Below, piece after piece: positions 11,809 through 22,938 of a stretch of DNA of 64,000 nt. The notes under the pieces are model-generated. The model ran no database searches, had not been told where the DNA came from, and saw only the letters and a program-made list of their open reading frames with translations. Origin of the DNA: Narthecium ossifragum (Eukaryota > Streptophyta > Magnoliopsida > Dioscoreales > Nartheciaceae); the NCBI GenBank assembly GCA_963920575.1, contig OY986966.1:17045888-17109887 (forward strand), written 5' to 3'. Position 1 is the stretch's first letter. Each line of letters starts with the position of its first letter. The translations under genes were made by a program, and so were the position numbers.

Positions 11809-11820
11809 GTTCTGATACCA
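11809..11820 (-). other. Primer-binding site of gypsy B
   Basis: The minus strand reads TGGTATCAGAAC three bases inside the LTR end, one base different from the gypsy A site; it fits initiator methionine tRNA. Confidence 0.85.
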
Positions 11821-11823
11821 AGC

Positions 11824-14093
11824 TGTCGCGCCCCGACCCGCAAAAGCCCAACCGGGTCGGCGAGGCGAACCGAAACCTAATGAAACGCGAAAAAATTTGG
11901 CGAGGGTTCCCTCTAACCTATTCGTCTCCCTAGCAATTCATCAAACACCTCCAATTAAAAGACAACAATAAATTACAAGCCTCGAACCTCAGATTACAAA
12001 AATCAAAAGAAGTTAATATGCATATCCTCGGAGAGGGGAAGATTCAAATACAACATTTACTCCGGTAGGAGGCTAACTAACATAGGTTTAAAGCTGTAAA
12101 AGATCGCCACCTCTCAAACTCCGCCTGGCACCGCCACACCGCCAACCAACTGCCCAGTAGGGGCCACCGAAGAGGAGCTAACGCCTGCACCTGTAAAACG
12201 CAGCCCGGGTAGGAGTGAGCAACTAAGCTCAGCATGGAAACTACACTACGACACACAGAAGGAAGAGGGAAACACAACAGTGTCGTCCTCAAGTAAGACC
12301 TGGGTGTATACAGAGGCCCCATAACCCCACCGAGTGTCCCTGAGGCCTACGATTATGGTCTTCCAGCCGAACTGGTCACATGTCAGGTCACACTCAGTAA
12401 GCAAGAACAACACTGCTGGCTCACAAGCAAGGAAAGGCACTGTAGGCGGGAAATGGCACCGCTGAGTAGGCAACTCCTCTACTCAAGAGTCAACACGGTG
12501 GGACACCAGTTACACCTCAGCATCCGACTTGAGGCCGACACGAACTCTACAATCACCAAGCAACAGGTGTAGCAGTCATCTAGGCCTATCATCGAATTTG
12601 ACTGGATACCACAATTCAAACCGGGTCCAAACTACCCAACCCCGGTTCTAGGGCTAAATCCGAGCTTCCAGCCTCGGGACGGTGACCCACAGATCACCCA
12701 CACCCTAATCATGCAACTAATGCACAACAGGGATGCATGCGATGAACATGCACAAAATAAGTAGTTAAGCATGCAACATGATGTGATGATAACATAACAA
12801 GGTCTGGGCTCGGTACACTGCCGGCCCGGGGTGGTGAACATGTATTTAAGGTCTGGAATTACTGCAGTGGTACACCACCAACTGCCAGCCAGTTCACCAA
12901 CAACCTGCATCGGGAAGCAGCCCCGCAAACAACAGAGACAAGCCACGTAGGTAAAAGCCCTCGACGCACGGCGGCATGCAAGGCTATGGAAAGCAATAGG
13001 GCTTCTCGCCCATTTATTCTAAACATCCCAGGAGACATCACTCTCCTGGTTCGCCATTGCCCTTAGTATGGGATTAGCATGCTTAAGCGTATGTACAAGT
13101 TTATAAGACTGTAAAGAAAAACCGTACATGTGAAGCCCCACAGGCAAACCCATTGAAAACGCCCCTCAACCACTAAGAGATCGATCTCTCTCCCAGAGAA
13201 GATCGATCTTCTTAGTACTTGAGAGAAAACTCGCCCCTGTCAACCAGAAAGGATCGATCTTCTCCACCAGAAGAATCGATCTCCTTCATGACACGGACCC
13301 CGCCATACCAACTAAGAAAGGATCGATTTTCTCCAACAGAAGGATCGATCCCGCTCGGGCTGGGCATGATGCCCCACTAAAGATTGATCTCTCCTCAAGA
13401 GGGATCGATCCGAATGGGTTCACTGGCGAACCGCCGGCGAGAAATACCGCCGAAAAACTCCGCCAAATCCCACAAAACTCTGGGATTTGATAGTACGAAG
13501 GACCACGAGTCCAAAACCGATGGTTTCATTGAAAACAAACTTGTATTTTAACAGATCTAATTAAAACAAGCTTCAATCAAACCCAAACTCTCAAATCCGG
13601 GAAAACAAGTAGGTAGGAATCCCTACCTAGGCAATAGTTGCTTCAATCCCAACTACTAGGCCTTGGATCGTCCTCAAACGCAGTCAAATCCAGCAAGAAC
13701 ATGGTTCAAAACGAGGATTCTCCAAAAAAAATTCGAAGGAAAAAGGTTTCGTTCGTTTAATAGACGAACGAACCAACTCAAGAGAGATCGGTCACTTTTC
13801 AGAAAGATATCGATCTTCCTTGTCAAATCGGGTTGACTTTCTGGCACTAAAAAATCGATCTTCTAGAAAGGAAGATCGATCCCTTAGGTGCAGAAAGCTA
13901 GACTTGGGCTAAAACTTAAACCCAAGCGCGGATCTTTCGATCCCGGGTCTACCTAACCTTTCTAATCAAACACTAACACAAACAAGTTCAGTGTGTGCAC
14001 ACGCGGGTGTGAAACAAATCAACAAGGCACAATTTACCAATTTGCCCTTATGGTCTACAATGAGCCACAGGGGTAGAGGGGCATGTCCTCACA
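11824..14093 (-). repeat. 5' LTR of gypsy B
   Basis: 2270 bp; on the minus strand it runs from TGTGAGGACATGCCCC to GGTCGGGGCGCGACA. It is the same family as the solo LTR at 4890-7049. GATCGATC-type pairs are at 13179/13201, 13252/13274, 13321/13343, 13382/13403, 13786/13808 and 13853/13874 (some copies carry one changed base), all spaced 21 or 22 bp. I see no gene in it. Confidence 0.88.
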
Positions 14094-14329
14094 GGTAGTG
14101 CCTCCTAATGTTGATGATAATGCTTATGATGCTCATTTTACCAATGTTTATGATGTATACATACAATGATAAGATTCCTTTTGAGGTATTACCGGTTCGT
14201 GATACTGTGGATGATATTTTACCTTATGATGTGGATGAATCGATCCCTCCGGTGTTTCTTGATGATAATGGTATTGATGAATGCAAGCATGATTTGATAA
14301 CTCCCGTAAGTCATGATGATGTTATTATG

Positions 14330-14590
14330 CCGGTTTATGAAGCTTTCCACGAGCACGTACCTAATATTGAGGATGAATCATTTGATATCAACTTGCCGCT
14401 TTACGAAGCTTTTCATGAGGATGTATCTTATTTTGATAATGATTCATGTGATATTTTGTCGCCGGTCTATAAAGGTTTTTATGAGAATATATCTAACCTT
14501 GAGTAGGATGATTCTTATGATATTAATTTGTCGGTTCATGAAGCTTTTTATGAGGCCTTACCTAATCTTGATGCATATATTGATGAAGTT
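14330..14590 (+). repeat. 66-69 bp tandem repeats
   Basis: Units begin at 14330, 14396, 14462 and 14531 (spacings 66, 66, 69). They encode (P/S)(V/L)YEAFHE followed by an acidic stretch. Confidence 0.8.
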
Positions 14591-14848
14591 TCATGTAAAA
14601 ATTACATGACGGTCTTTAATGTGATGGATGATGTCTGTGATGACTTGGATGATCCTTGTGAGACCTCCTTTAGGAAACCTCACTTTGAGCCTCTACCCTT
14701 TACTTCATCCACACTTGTTGAACATTGTGAGGTACTGAACCTGATTTTTTCGAATTTCTTAGGTTATGCTGAATTTGATTGTAGCTTCATCAAAGATTTA
14801 TACAAGACTTCTTGTCTTTCAAGTACTTTGTTTGTTACGAACATTCCC

Positions 14849-15500
14849 TTTTTCTTTGATGAAACATGTCTGCATGACTTTACTTTTCTTCGGACCATAT
14901 ATTTCTATACTTTGAATTATCGGCCAACAAAAGATCACTTGATGATGACTCCATTTATTGAAATCCATGACTTGAAGGACGACAATTGGCCAATGCCTAA
15001 AGCTTATAATGAATTATTTGCCATGAATTCTCCTTTCTTCTTTGATAAAGCATGTTTGCACCTCATCTCCATCCTTCAATGCATGTATTCCTATACTTTA
15101 AACCATAGGCCACCAAAAGCCTATCTGATGATGGACAGATTTATTGAAACACATGATTTGTAGGATGGTGATTGGCCACTGACTAAAATTTTTAATGATT
15201 TCATTACCTGAGACATGTCTTTCTTCTTTGATGAATTATGGCTGCCTTACTTTACTTTTATTCGGACCATGTATTTCTTTACTTTAAACCATCATCCACC
15301 AAAAGCTGACTTGAGAATGGCTCCCTTTGATGACATATATGGATTGAATGATAGTGAATGGCTAGTACATACACCTTCATATGGATTGTTTGCCAATGAC
15401 GTTACTTTCTTCTTTGATAAGGCATGTTTGCACGTCTTCTCACTCTTCGGTCCATGTATTTCTTCACCTGGAACCACCGACCACCCAAATTCAATTTTAG
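14849..15500 (+). repeat. 186-bp tandem repeat, 3.5 units
   Basis: Units begin at 14849, 15035, 15221 and 15407, each exactly 186 bp apart. Each starts with three Phe codons and GAT and keeps the same frame. The fourth unit is cut off after about 90 bp. Sequences have diverged between units, but length has not. Confidence 0.85.
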
Positions 15501-15526
15501 TTGAGCTTGCATTGTGTCGAGCTCGA

Positions 15527-15561
15527 GACGTTAAACCAAGCGCTTGGTGGGAGGCAACCCA
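15527..15561 (+). other. Conserved 35-nt post-pol motif (old Athila-type copy)
   Basis: Starts GACGTTAAACC and ends GGGAGGCAACCCA. It matches 33599-33633 at 33 of 35 positions. It contains the palindrome CCAAGCGCTTGG and a possible TGGG/CCCA stem. Confidence 0.85.
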
Positions 15562-15839
15562 TCTTTGCTTTGATTTTAATTTGCTTGTTTGAACTTTTCT
15601 TAATTGCATGCTTGCTTGTTTTCTAATTATTTGCATGTTTGATTTTGATGTGTGTAAGTTGCTCTTTGATTGATTGTTTGATAATGTCGTCATTGTCGTT
15701 GCTGAATTTTTGTATTGACTGTTAGATTTGGGTGTTCTTACTTAAGTTTAGATGCCTTGTGGTGTTTAATATTCATATATAAGAAATTAGAGCCTTAATT
15801 CCCAGGTTTTTTACACATTTCTGGCGTTTTGGTGCAAAT

Positions 15840-16314
15840 GATCGATCTTCACATCATGTAATGATCGATCTTTATTTGCACGTCCCTTATACAGCACCTG
15901 GGTATTACACTGATCGATCTTCATATACCTGGATGATCGATCATTTTTGTTCACCTATGAAGATAGAATGTGGTGTTTAAGATGATCGATCATCAATACC
16001 TTGAGGATCGATCATTTTCAGGGTCACCATGAGGCAGGGACTGGAGTTAAGTATGATCGATCCTTTTATCAAAGGAAGATCGATCATTTTTGTGCACAAG
16101 TTATGACAGAGAGGGTGTGTTTGGATGATCGATCATCGCTCCCATGATGATCGATCATTTCCATCTTCCCTTCCAAGCAATCAGGGCAAGTGAAAATGAT
16201 CGATCTTTTCGACCCATAATGATCGATCATTTGCAAGGGGTAAAAAAAAAAAGGCCCGACCGACTTAAAGCCTTAAGCTCTAAGGATCGATCTTTTTCTT
16301 GAAAAGGACCGAGC
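15840..16314. repeat. GATCGATC pair array inside the old Athila-type element
   Basis: Seven pairs: 15840/15863, 15912/15935, 15984/16006, 16055/16078, 16127/16149, 16198/16221 and 16285/16307 (the last site degenerate). First sites of successive pairs are 72, 72, 71, 72, 71 and 87 bp apart. A TATATA-like stretch follows near 16399. Confidence 0.9.
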
Positions 16315-16920
16315 GCCCCAGCCGATTGCAACATCGTAGCCTTCCGACCTCCTGCTCCTTCTGCGTATTGTCCCTGAGCGATCCTGTTTGCATGTTTCCT
16401 ATATATTGCTTGTTTTGTGTGCGCATCTTTTAGGCGTCTTGTACCTATGATCATGTCATATGTGAATAGCCATTTTGAGAGGTTGATTTGGTGATATTTT
16501 GTATCCTTTTGCGGACAGTTAAATTTATATCTTGTATGCCTATCTTTCTATTATAGTTATACATGATGAATTTTGACTCTTGGGGGTGTGCCCCGTGGGA
16601 TGTGGATGCATTTGTGTAGCTTGTTATACATGCAAATCTTGTACTGCCAGAGTGCTTCATGAATACATAGAGGATATGCTGCCAAATTTTTTCTTGACGT
16701 TCAACGTTTATATCTTTCCAAATTTAAAATCATGTGGTATCCTCCCTCCATAATTTTACAGGGGCATATGCTATCCGTTGAATAACGTCGAGCAACGATA
16801 CGCGTCCAACATGCCACTTGCATAATGTGAACCACCATTATGGGCATTCATTATGGTTATCTCTACCCTATTTTATTGCTTTATCTTTATGACTTAGTGT
16901 AATTGAGGACAATTACATTT

Positions 16921-16933
16921 AAGTTGGGGGTGG
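16921..16933 (+). other. Internal polypurine-like tract
   Basis: AAGTTGGGGGTGG, about 1.1 kb before the true polypurine tract at 18012. The Athila at 25940 has a similar tract (35233) at the same distance from its own. Confidence 0.5.
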
Positions 16934-17340
16934 AATTCTAGGAATTCATGTTTATTTATTTATTTCATGATAAAGAACTTTTAAACATCCCTTAGATTAT
17001 GTCAAAAGAATGAAATTATAATACTCATTGATCAAGATGCTTGATTTAGAAATTTTTCTTATGAATTATTCAGAAATTTATATGTCATATAATATTTAGT
17101 AAATTTAGCTATGCATGGCATTATCTCTATACTTTAAAACTTTTACCATGATTTAAGGATAACTTGACATATTCTATTGCACATATGCACTTCCACATGT
17201 TTAGGAATTGAAATTAGATTCTAAGCCTGAAACTAGGATAGATTTACAATTTCATAACATGTCACAAAAGATACATGAACACATACAATTTTCTGTTCGC
17301 AACAAGTATATGTGTTGGCAAGTGTAAGGCTTCCAACTAA

Positions 17341-17482
17341 GTAACCGGGCAGCATGTCTAGCCAGCGTTTTGTTTGCGTAAAACGGTTGAAAGTTCTTAT
17401 GAATGAAAAAAAAAGAAGAAACTGGATTTCATCTTGTAACCGGGCAATGTTCATGATCAGCATATTGTTCGCGTAAAACGGG
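17341..17482 (+). repeat. Duplicated 46-nt motif (old Athila-type copy)
   Basis: Two copies beginning GTAACCGGGCA, at 17341 and 17436, each ending near GCGTAAAACGG. Both match the pair at 35659 and 35750. Confidence 0.8.
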
Positions 17483-18011
17483 TGATTTTCGTTGTGAAAA
17501 ACAAAAGAAGAAGAAAGAAAAAACAGTTATTGTTATGTGATAGTGGAAAATATGTGCATACTTAGAATTGTGATCTTGAATAGTTGAATGCTTTGATATA
17601 ATAGATATTCTGATACATGTGGAACCAAATTCACACACTGGCGAGTCAAAGTTATTTTTGAATCATTATTAAATATGTTGAAGTATTGGGAGTGTGTTAT
17701 GACATATTTTGATATACTTTACTCATATGTCACTATGAATTAATGAATATATTCATGAATATTATTTCTATTTTATGCATTGGAGTTAATGAATATTGTA
17801 ATTGATTTCTGATGATATGTCAAGGGGATGTATAGATGTTTGTGGGTATCATCACTGGAAACCCTCAGAAGACTATAACTCCTCCACTAGGGCTATCTAG
17901 AGGTTTAAAGGTTTGTTACACATGCTAAGTGTAATCATTAGACCTACAAAAGTAGCTATTTAGGTTTACTGGTTTATTTTTACTTTTGTCTTGTTTTGCT
18001 CGAGTACTAGT

Positions 18012-18031
18012 AAAGATCAAGTTGGGGGGTG
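18012..18031 (+). other. Polypurine tract of the old Athila-type element
   Basis: AAAGATCAAGTTGGGGGGTG directly before the 3' LTR; the plus-strand priming site. Confidence 0.85.
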
Positions 18032-20326
18032 TGATAAGACGTGAAAAGTGCACAAATCACCCTTTTAATTGGGTCTCATTAGTCTCCGAGCAATGCTATT
18101 TTGATTGTCTTCTCCCCATTTCAGGTATTAGGACCCTTGACGAAGATTAGATCAAGTTTAGTGCTAAAATAAACAAATAAAGAACCTGCGAAGTGCTCAA
18201 ACCGAACCAGATAATATGCCATATATGGTTGGAAAGCTCTGGAAGTCTAGTTTCTGGAGAATTTTACAATTCATGATTCTGAGTTTTCTAGAGGAAGTTA
18301 CGACATTTTTAGTACCAATGGCGCAGTCTGAATTAGAGGTGGCAATTCGGGTCATAACCCGCAAACCCGACCCAACCCGTCCCAAAATAAACGGGTTTGG
18401 GTTTGGTGTTATCGGGTTCGGATCACAACCCGTGAATAAACGGGTCGGATCAGGTCGACCCACGGGTTAGGCAGGTCGACCTGTTTAACCTGTTTAATTT
18501 TAATATCACTTAGACTTTTAGAGCTAATTTGAATGTGATCTCATCTCATCAAGGAAAATTAAAACAAGTTGTAAGTTTATTGTTTAGGTTGGATGGTTTG
18601 GATCTAATTGAAACAAGTTGTAATTTTATTGCTTACTAATTTTATTAATTAGTTGACAATTTATTGCTCGATTGTTGTTAAATGGGTCAGATTATTGTTA
18701 AACGGGTCGACCCAACCCTGCCCGTTGAATAAATGGGTTAAACGGGTCGAGTCGGGTTGACCCGTTTATAAATGGGTCGGGTTCGGGTTGATAAACCTGA
18801 CCCGTTTATTAAACAATAAACGGGTCGGGTTCGGGTTTTGGCCTTTGGGTCTAGATATCGGTGCTCGACCCGACCCGAACCCGACCCGTGAACCCGAATT
18901 GCCACCCCTAGTCTGAATGGGAAAAGAGAAAAATATGCAGAACAACTGATGGATCATCTTCCCCTATAATGATCGATCATTGTACTATAGCAAAGACGAC
19001 AGAGAGCCATGTTTTGAATGATCGATCATTTCCTTTCAAATGATCGATCATCCTCAGGCGCAGCCAACTTTTTGGGATCAAATGATCGATGATTTGCAGT
19101 TAAGCAAAATCAAAGGCCCAGATCTAATCCGAGTTAAGGGGATACTTAGGCTATAAATAGGCATTTTTTAGAGTTGTTTGGGGGCTTTCTAGACTCTCTC
19201 TTGGCTGTTTGGAGGCCAAGGAGAGGGAGCACTCTTTTTTAGTTTCTTTTTCCTCTTTTTAACTTTTCTTTTTAGAATCTTTTTGGCGGAAATTCATGGC
19301 GGAAGAGCTTCATGAACCTTCATCTATGGATCAAACTCTAAAGATGAGTAGCTAAACTTTTTACCATGGGATTCTTATGATGTAACTAGGGTTTCTATTA
19401 GGGATTCCTAAAATTTATACATCTTTGAATGGTTTGTATGGATTGATGTTAATTTCTTTATGAACTTGGTGTAATTTTATTATGAGTGGATGAATGATTT
19501 GTTCCTTTATGCCTAGATCTAGGTCTTGAGCATGTTAGGGCTTGAGATTAGAGATTCTCATCAAAACATTCATGCTAGAACAATGGATGTGAGGATTTTC
19601 TTCTCAAGATTAAGAGTCTTGTGATGCTAGGACCATTACACGTAATGCTAGAACCATTATGACCAACTCTTAATCTGTTATTCATCTTAATTCAAGAGTA
19701 GGGATTTCATAGTGCTAGAACCAGTACGCTAGAGCTAGAAGCACTAGGGTAACTTCTAATCCTTGATACATTCTATTTGGTGATCTCAAGGTGCTAGACC
19801 CATCTTGATCTTACACCTAAATCCATATTATAATATTTTCTCACGATGAATTCATCCTGATCAGAGGATTCATTAGTAGTGATCATAACTAATCATTAGG
19901 TCCCTGACTTTTAGATAATTGCTCTCACTGACAAGTGATCCTAACCGAAACTTACTGAGTGATAGGGAGAACTAGCCATTCACCTATAAACCATTAGGAA
20001 AACCATTAAGTTTGGTTAGCTCGTTCTAATCCTAGGAAGACCTTGTACAATCCTAGTCATTGATTAAGAATTCCTTGGTACCTTTTCTCGTATTCATCAA
20101 TCCTTTAGTATAAAGTTAGTTTAATTTCAATTCTGAATCTTTTCTCACCTTATTGGTAGGAATACTTAGATTGAGTTTAGTAGTTTAATTATTTCCCTAC
20201 GCATTCCCTTTGGATTCGACTCGGATTCACTGCTATCTACCCCCAAAGTAGTTAGTTTGAAGTTCGATTATAAATTTGTAATTTTGGTCATAATTGTTAA
20301 GCCGCGACACTTTTCAAGCTCCATCA
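18032..20326 (+). repeat. 3' LTR of the old Athila-type element
   Basis: Starts TGATAAGACGTG and ends CTCCATCA, directly followed by the TSD AATAT. Without the nested MITE it is about 1.7 kb. GATCGATC-type pairs are at 18948/18971 and 19020/19042, with a TATAAATA box shortly after (about 19150). CTAGAAC hairpins lie near 19623-19660 and 19790-19815. Confidence 0.88.
18334..18910. mobile_element. hAT-type MITE rich in CGGGT words
   Basis: 577 bp with an 8-bp TSD GTCTGAAT (18326-18333 and 18911-18918), absent from the 5' LTR at the same place. Ends are TAGAGGTGGCAATTCGGGT and, read inward from the right, TAGGGGTGGCAATTCGGGT. The interior is made of alternating CGGGTCGGGTTCGGGT and ACCCGACCC words. 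No coding frame. Confidence 0.92.
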
Positions 20327-20800
20327 AATATCAGTGGACTTCCTTGCCCCCATGCAATCTGCTGCATCATGAATGATAGGCAACAAGTTGAGGACTATGT
20401 GGATGATTGGTACAAGGAGGAGAAATGGTTGTAGTGCAACAGCACCATGGTGAGACCAGTGAATGGCCCATTGATGTGGCCAAAGGTAGATGGGGCCACT
20501 ATATTACCACCTCCATTTAGAAGACAACCAAGCATGCCAAAGAAGCTAAGAAGGAGGCAACATGATGAGCCCCCACATCAGTCAAAACTTAGGAGACAAC
20601 ACACCTCACTCTGGTGTGGGAACTGTTGGGAATGGGGTCATAATAGGAGGTCATGTAAGAAACCTCCTCGCACTAAGCCCAAGTCTTGTCAGATAAGAAG
20701 AGGAAGAGGTGCTTCAACATGTGAGAGTTCAAGCTCTGCAGCAATAGGTGCATCAGCAACATCTATGCCTGGTGATATCAGTGTTGGTACTGGAAGAGGG
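20327..20800 (+). pseudogene. MULE-1 transposase, SWIM finger and C-terminal tail
   Basis: Continues the exon interrupted at 8185. It starts with SGLPCPHAICCIMN (SWIM finger C-x-H part), then VEDYVDDWYKEEKWL, a TAG stop, and a MuDR-like tail VRPVNGPLMWPKVDGATILPPPFRRQPSMPKKLRRR. It ends with a CCHC knuckle CGNCWEWGHNRRSC (C-x2-C-x4-H-x4-C) and a Gly/Arg-rich end. At least two stops (in the SWIM part and after EKWL) show it is inactive. Family assignment is firm; the catalytic domain is outside the window. Confidence 0.88.
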
Positions 20801-20854
20801 AGAGGCAGAGGTGGAAGGCAACCATCTGGTGGTAGGTTAGGTGTGGCAGTTATC

Positions 20855-21225
20855 AATGGGTTATGTTTAACCCTACTTAACTGGATTTGTTTAACTCCCA
20901 TGTTTGGGATTTGTTTAACTCCTCTGTTTGGGATTTGTTTAACTCCCCTGGTATGTGTATCCCTGAGTAACACTGGATTATCAATGGGTTATGTGTATCT
21001 TCAACTCCCCTTTTTGGGTTATGTGTATCTTCAACTCCCTTTTTTGGGTTATGTGTATCCCTAAGTAACACTGGATTATCAATGGGTTATGTGTATCTTT
21101 AACTCCCCAATTTGGGTTATTTGTTCAATTCCCCTGTTTCACTCCCTGTGGCAGCTATCGATGGGTTATGTGTATCCTTGTTTAACACCTTTGCTTAACT
21201 CCCCTGTTTCATGCCATGTTTTATC
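20855..21225. repeat. Minisatellite after the MULE-1 transposase
   Basis: Variants of two short units alternate: one with TTTGGGATTTGTTTAACTCC and one with GGGTTATGTGTATCTTCAAC. The open frame across it is a product of the repeat and is unlikely to be a real protein end. Confidence 0.75.
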
Positions 21226-21479
21226 TGCTAGGAATTGAAAGATCAAGAATTCAATTAGGAATTGAAGTAGGGCAATCCCTACCATCTAACTCAATTTTAC
21301 ACAGATTTTGGCCTACACCACACTCAATTTTACACACCAGCCAAGTAGGGTAATCTCTACCATCCAACACATCAACAACACAGTCAAATAAATCATGCCA
21401 TGTTTTATATGTTAGGAATTGAAAGAGTCTCATACATCAAGAATTCAATTAGGAATTGAAGTAGGGCAATCCCTGCCAC
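21225..21479. repeat. Tandem block of about 185 bp at the end of the GRF gene
   Basis: A unit containing AATTAGGAATTGAAGTAGGG and CAATTTTACACA occurs at 21225-21410, again from about 21411, and is continued after the solo LTR at 22912-23020. The copies differ at scattered bases. Confidence 0.7.
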
Positions 21480-22906
21480 TGATAACTCACTAAATGTTCA
21501 TGATTCAACCCCTTAGCTTAGCTTTGTTATGCCTAGAGTAGTTATATTTGATAGCTTGTTAGTTAATTTCAGGTTTAATCATGCTTTGAGAAGAAATATA
21601 GGAAATTCGGCTAAAATGACTAAATAAACTGCTTCGTCGACCTTCAGTAATATATTCTCCAGATATTTTCACAAAGTAAAAATATTCTGAAACTTTGGGA
21701 TATTGTATAAGACTCAGAGATCTACAACTTTCATGTTGGACACTTGGTGAGATTTCTGACAGATTAATACCAGTTTTGAAGAATATGAAGATAAACAGAT
21801 GCTGGAAAACTGGTTCGTCGATGTTCAGGAGGATATACTTAAAATATTCCAGATAAGTCAGAATATTATAAAATCCTCGAGATATGATAGAGGACTTCCT
21901 AATCTACATCTTTAGTGTTGGACTTGTTTTCAAAATCCAACTTGATTGGACCCAATTGCGACCGGAATAAACTGCTAGGAATTAATCCTGGGAACCTGAG
22001 TTGTAGTATCAGTCCAACTTAACCCAAAACCCTAATTCTGGGAGTTAGCTTATAAAAGGGCTTTTGCTGGCTAAAAATCAGAGTCCCCATAGAGAGAAAA
22101 GAGAGGATTAAGGCTGCTGCAGAAGATGGAGATGTGCCATGGATCTCAAGCGTTCTTCACCAAATTCATGGCCTCCATCCACAAGATGAGTGGCTAATCT
22201 CCCACTTAGGGATCTCATGAAACTCTAATGTAGCCTTCTTGTATTTTTTTCTAGTTCAATCTTGAATCTTTTCTGTGGCATGATCCTTTGAATTCGGTTT
22301 TAATGACAATAGAGTTGAAGGAACATGGTTGTCCTTTGACGTATTTTCAGTCTTACACGATTGTGGTGTTTGAGTGTAAAGATTTCTTAGGATGATTTTA
22401 ATGTGGCTTTTGTGTGTGGCTTTGAGATAGTTTATGCTAAGCAAAGATAGATTGTACTCAGGTTAAGTCCGAAGACAGTCTATGCTAAGCGAATATAGAC
22501 TATGTCGTATGATAACATGAGCGTTCTTTTAAGGATTCATACGAGCTTAAAAAGCCGTGATTCCATATGTCTAGATTAGACAACAAGAGGATACTAGAGA
22601 ATATAGGAGGTGAAATTAGAGTGGATTGAGTAATCCCTAGGTCTTTCTCATATTGATTCATCCATATCCTTTTATTGCTTTCTTAGTTAGATTTAATTCC
22701 ATAGTTAATCATAATCCTTCTCATTCACCTTAGGATAGAATGTTTGAGATTGATTTAAGTTCTTCTCTGTTGATAATATTTCCCTGTGGTTCGACTCCGA
22801 ATCTCACCACTGTTCTACGCCTGTAGAGTAGTGATTGATTGAAGGATTATATATTTATAAATTGTGTCGAGTTGTGCGATTTAACGACGTCGTGCGAACG
22901 AGATTA
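21480..22906 (+). mobile_element. Solo LTR, same family as 613-2025
   Basis: 1427 bp, TGATAACTCAC to CGAACGAGATTA, with a perfect 5-bp TSD GCCAC (21475-21479 and 22907-22911). The last two bases are TA, not CA, probably a mutation. The 3' part holds the CCCTGTGGTTCGACTCC block. No internal region and no gene. Confidence 0.9.
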
Positions 22907-22938
22907 GCCACCCAACTCAATTTTACACAAAAATTAGC

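Larger units (their letters stand above)
9415..14093 (-). mobile_element. Gypsy B: truncated Tekay-like element
   Basis: A minus-strand element with a 5' LTR (11824-14093), a primer-binding site, gag, zinc knuckle, protease and the first part of RT. The RT catalytic end, RNase H, integrase and 3' LTR are missing. On the right the LTR ends at 14093 in internal DNA of the old Athila-type element. On the left it is fused to that element's 5' LTR, so a deletion removed both the gypsy B tail and the front of its host element. Confidence 0.85.
14094..15590 (+). pseudogene. Acidic repeat-bearing frame of the old Athila-type element
   Basis: A plus frame with several stops, very rich in Asp, Glu, Phe and Tyr. 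Its first part resembles the acidic region between protease and RT of the Athila at 30240-30760 (runs of DDD, then FEPLPFTSSTL). It then holds two sets of tandem repeats: 22-23 residue units (from 14330) and 62-residue units (from 14849). The 62-residue unit begins FFFD and contains YTLNHRPPKA and a following MMxPFIE. No RT or integrase follows. I do not recognise the repeat; it may be a degenerate expansion of a non-catalytic linker. Confidence 0.6.
8186..20326 (+). mobile_element. Old Athila-type Ty3/gypsy element, coding region degenerate, with nested insertions
   Basis: An LTR element with a perfect 5-bp TSD AATAT (8181-8185 and 20327-20331). Its 5' LTR is cut short at about 9414, its 3' LTR is 18032-20326, and a polypurine tract lies just before the 3' LTR. 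The LTRs differ at many bases, so it is older than the Athila at 25940. Its 3' half is clearly related to that element: same post-pol motif, same duplicated 46-nt motif, same conserved 3' region. No gag-pro-RT remains; in their place are the truncated gypsy B and a stop-containing acidic repeat frame. Confidence 0.9.

Noticed and set aside
15840..16314. CRISPR-like array of regularly spaced repeats
   Set aside because: The repeat is only 8 bp, the sequence is plant nuclear DNA, and the pairs alternate 22 and about 49 bp; it does not have repeats and spacers of CRISPR size.
20870..21064. C-terminal coding extension of the MULE-1 transposase
   Set aside because: The frame simply runs through the minisatellite; repeated Leu/Cys/Thr words reflect the DNA repeat.
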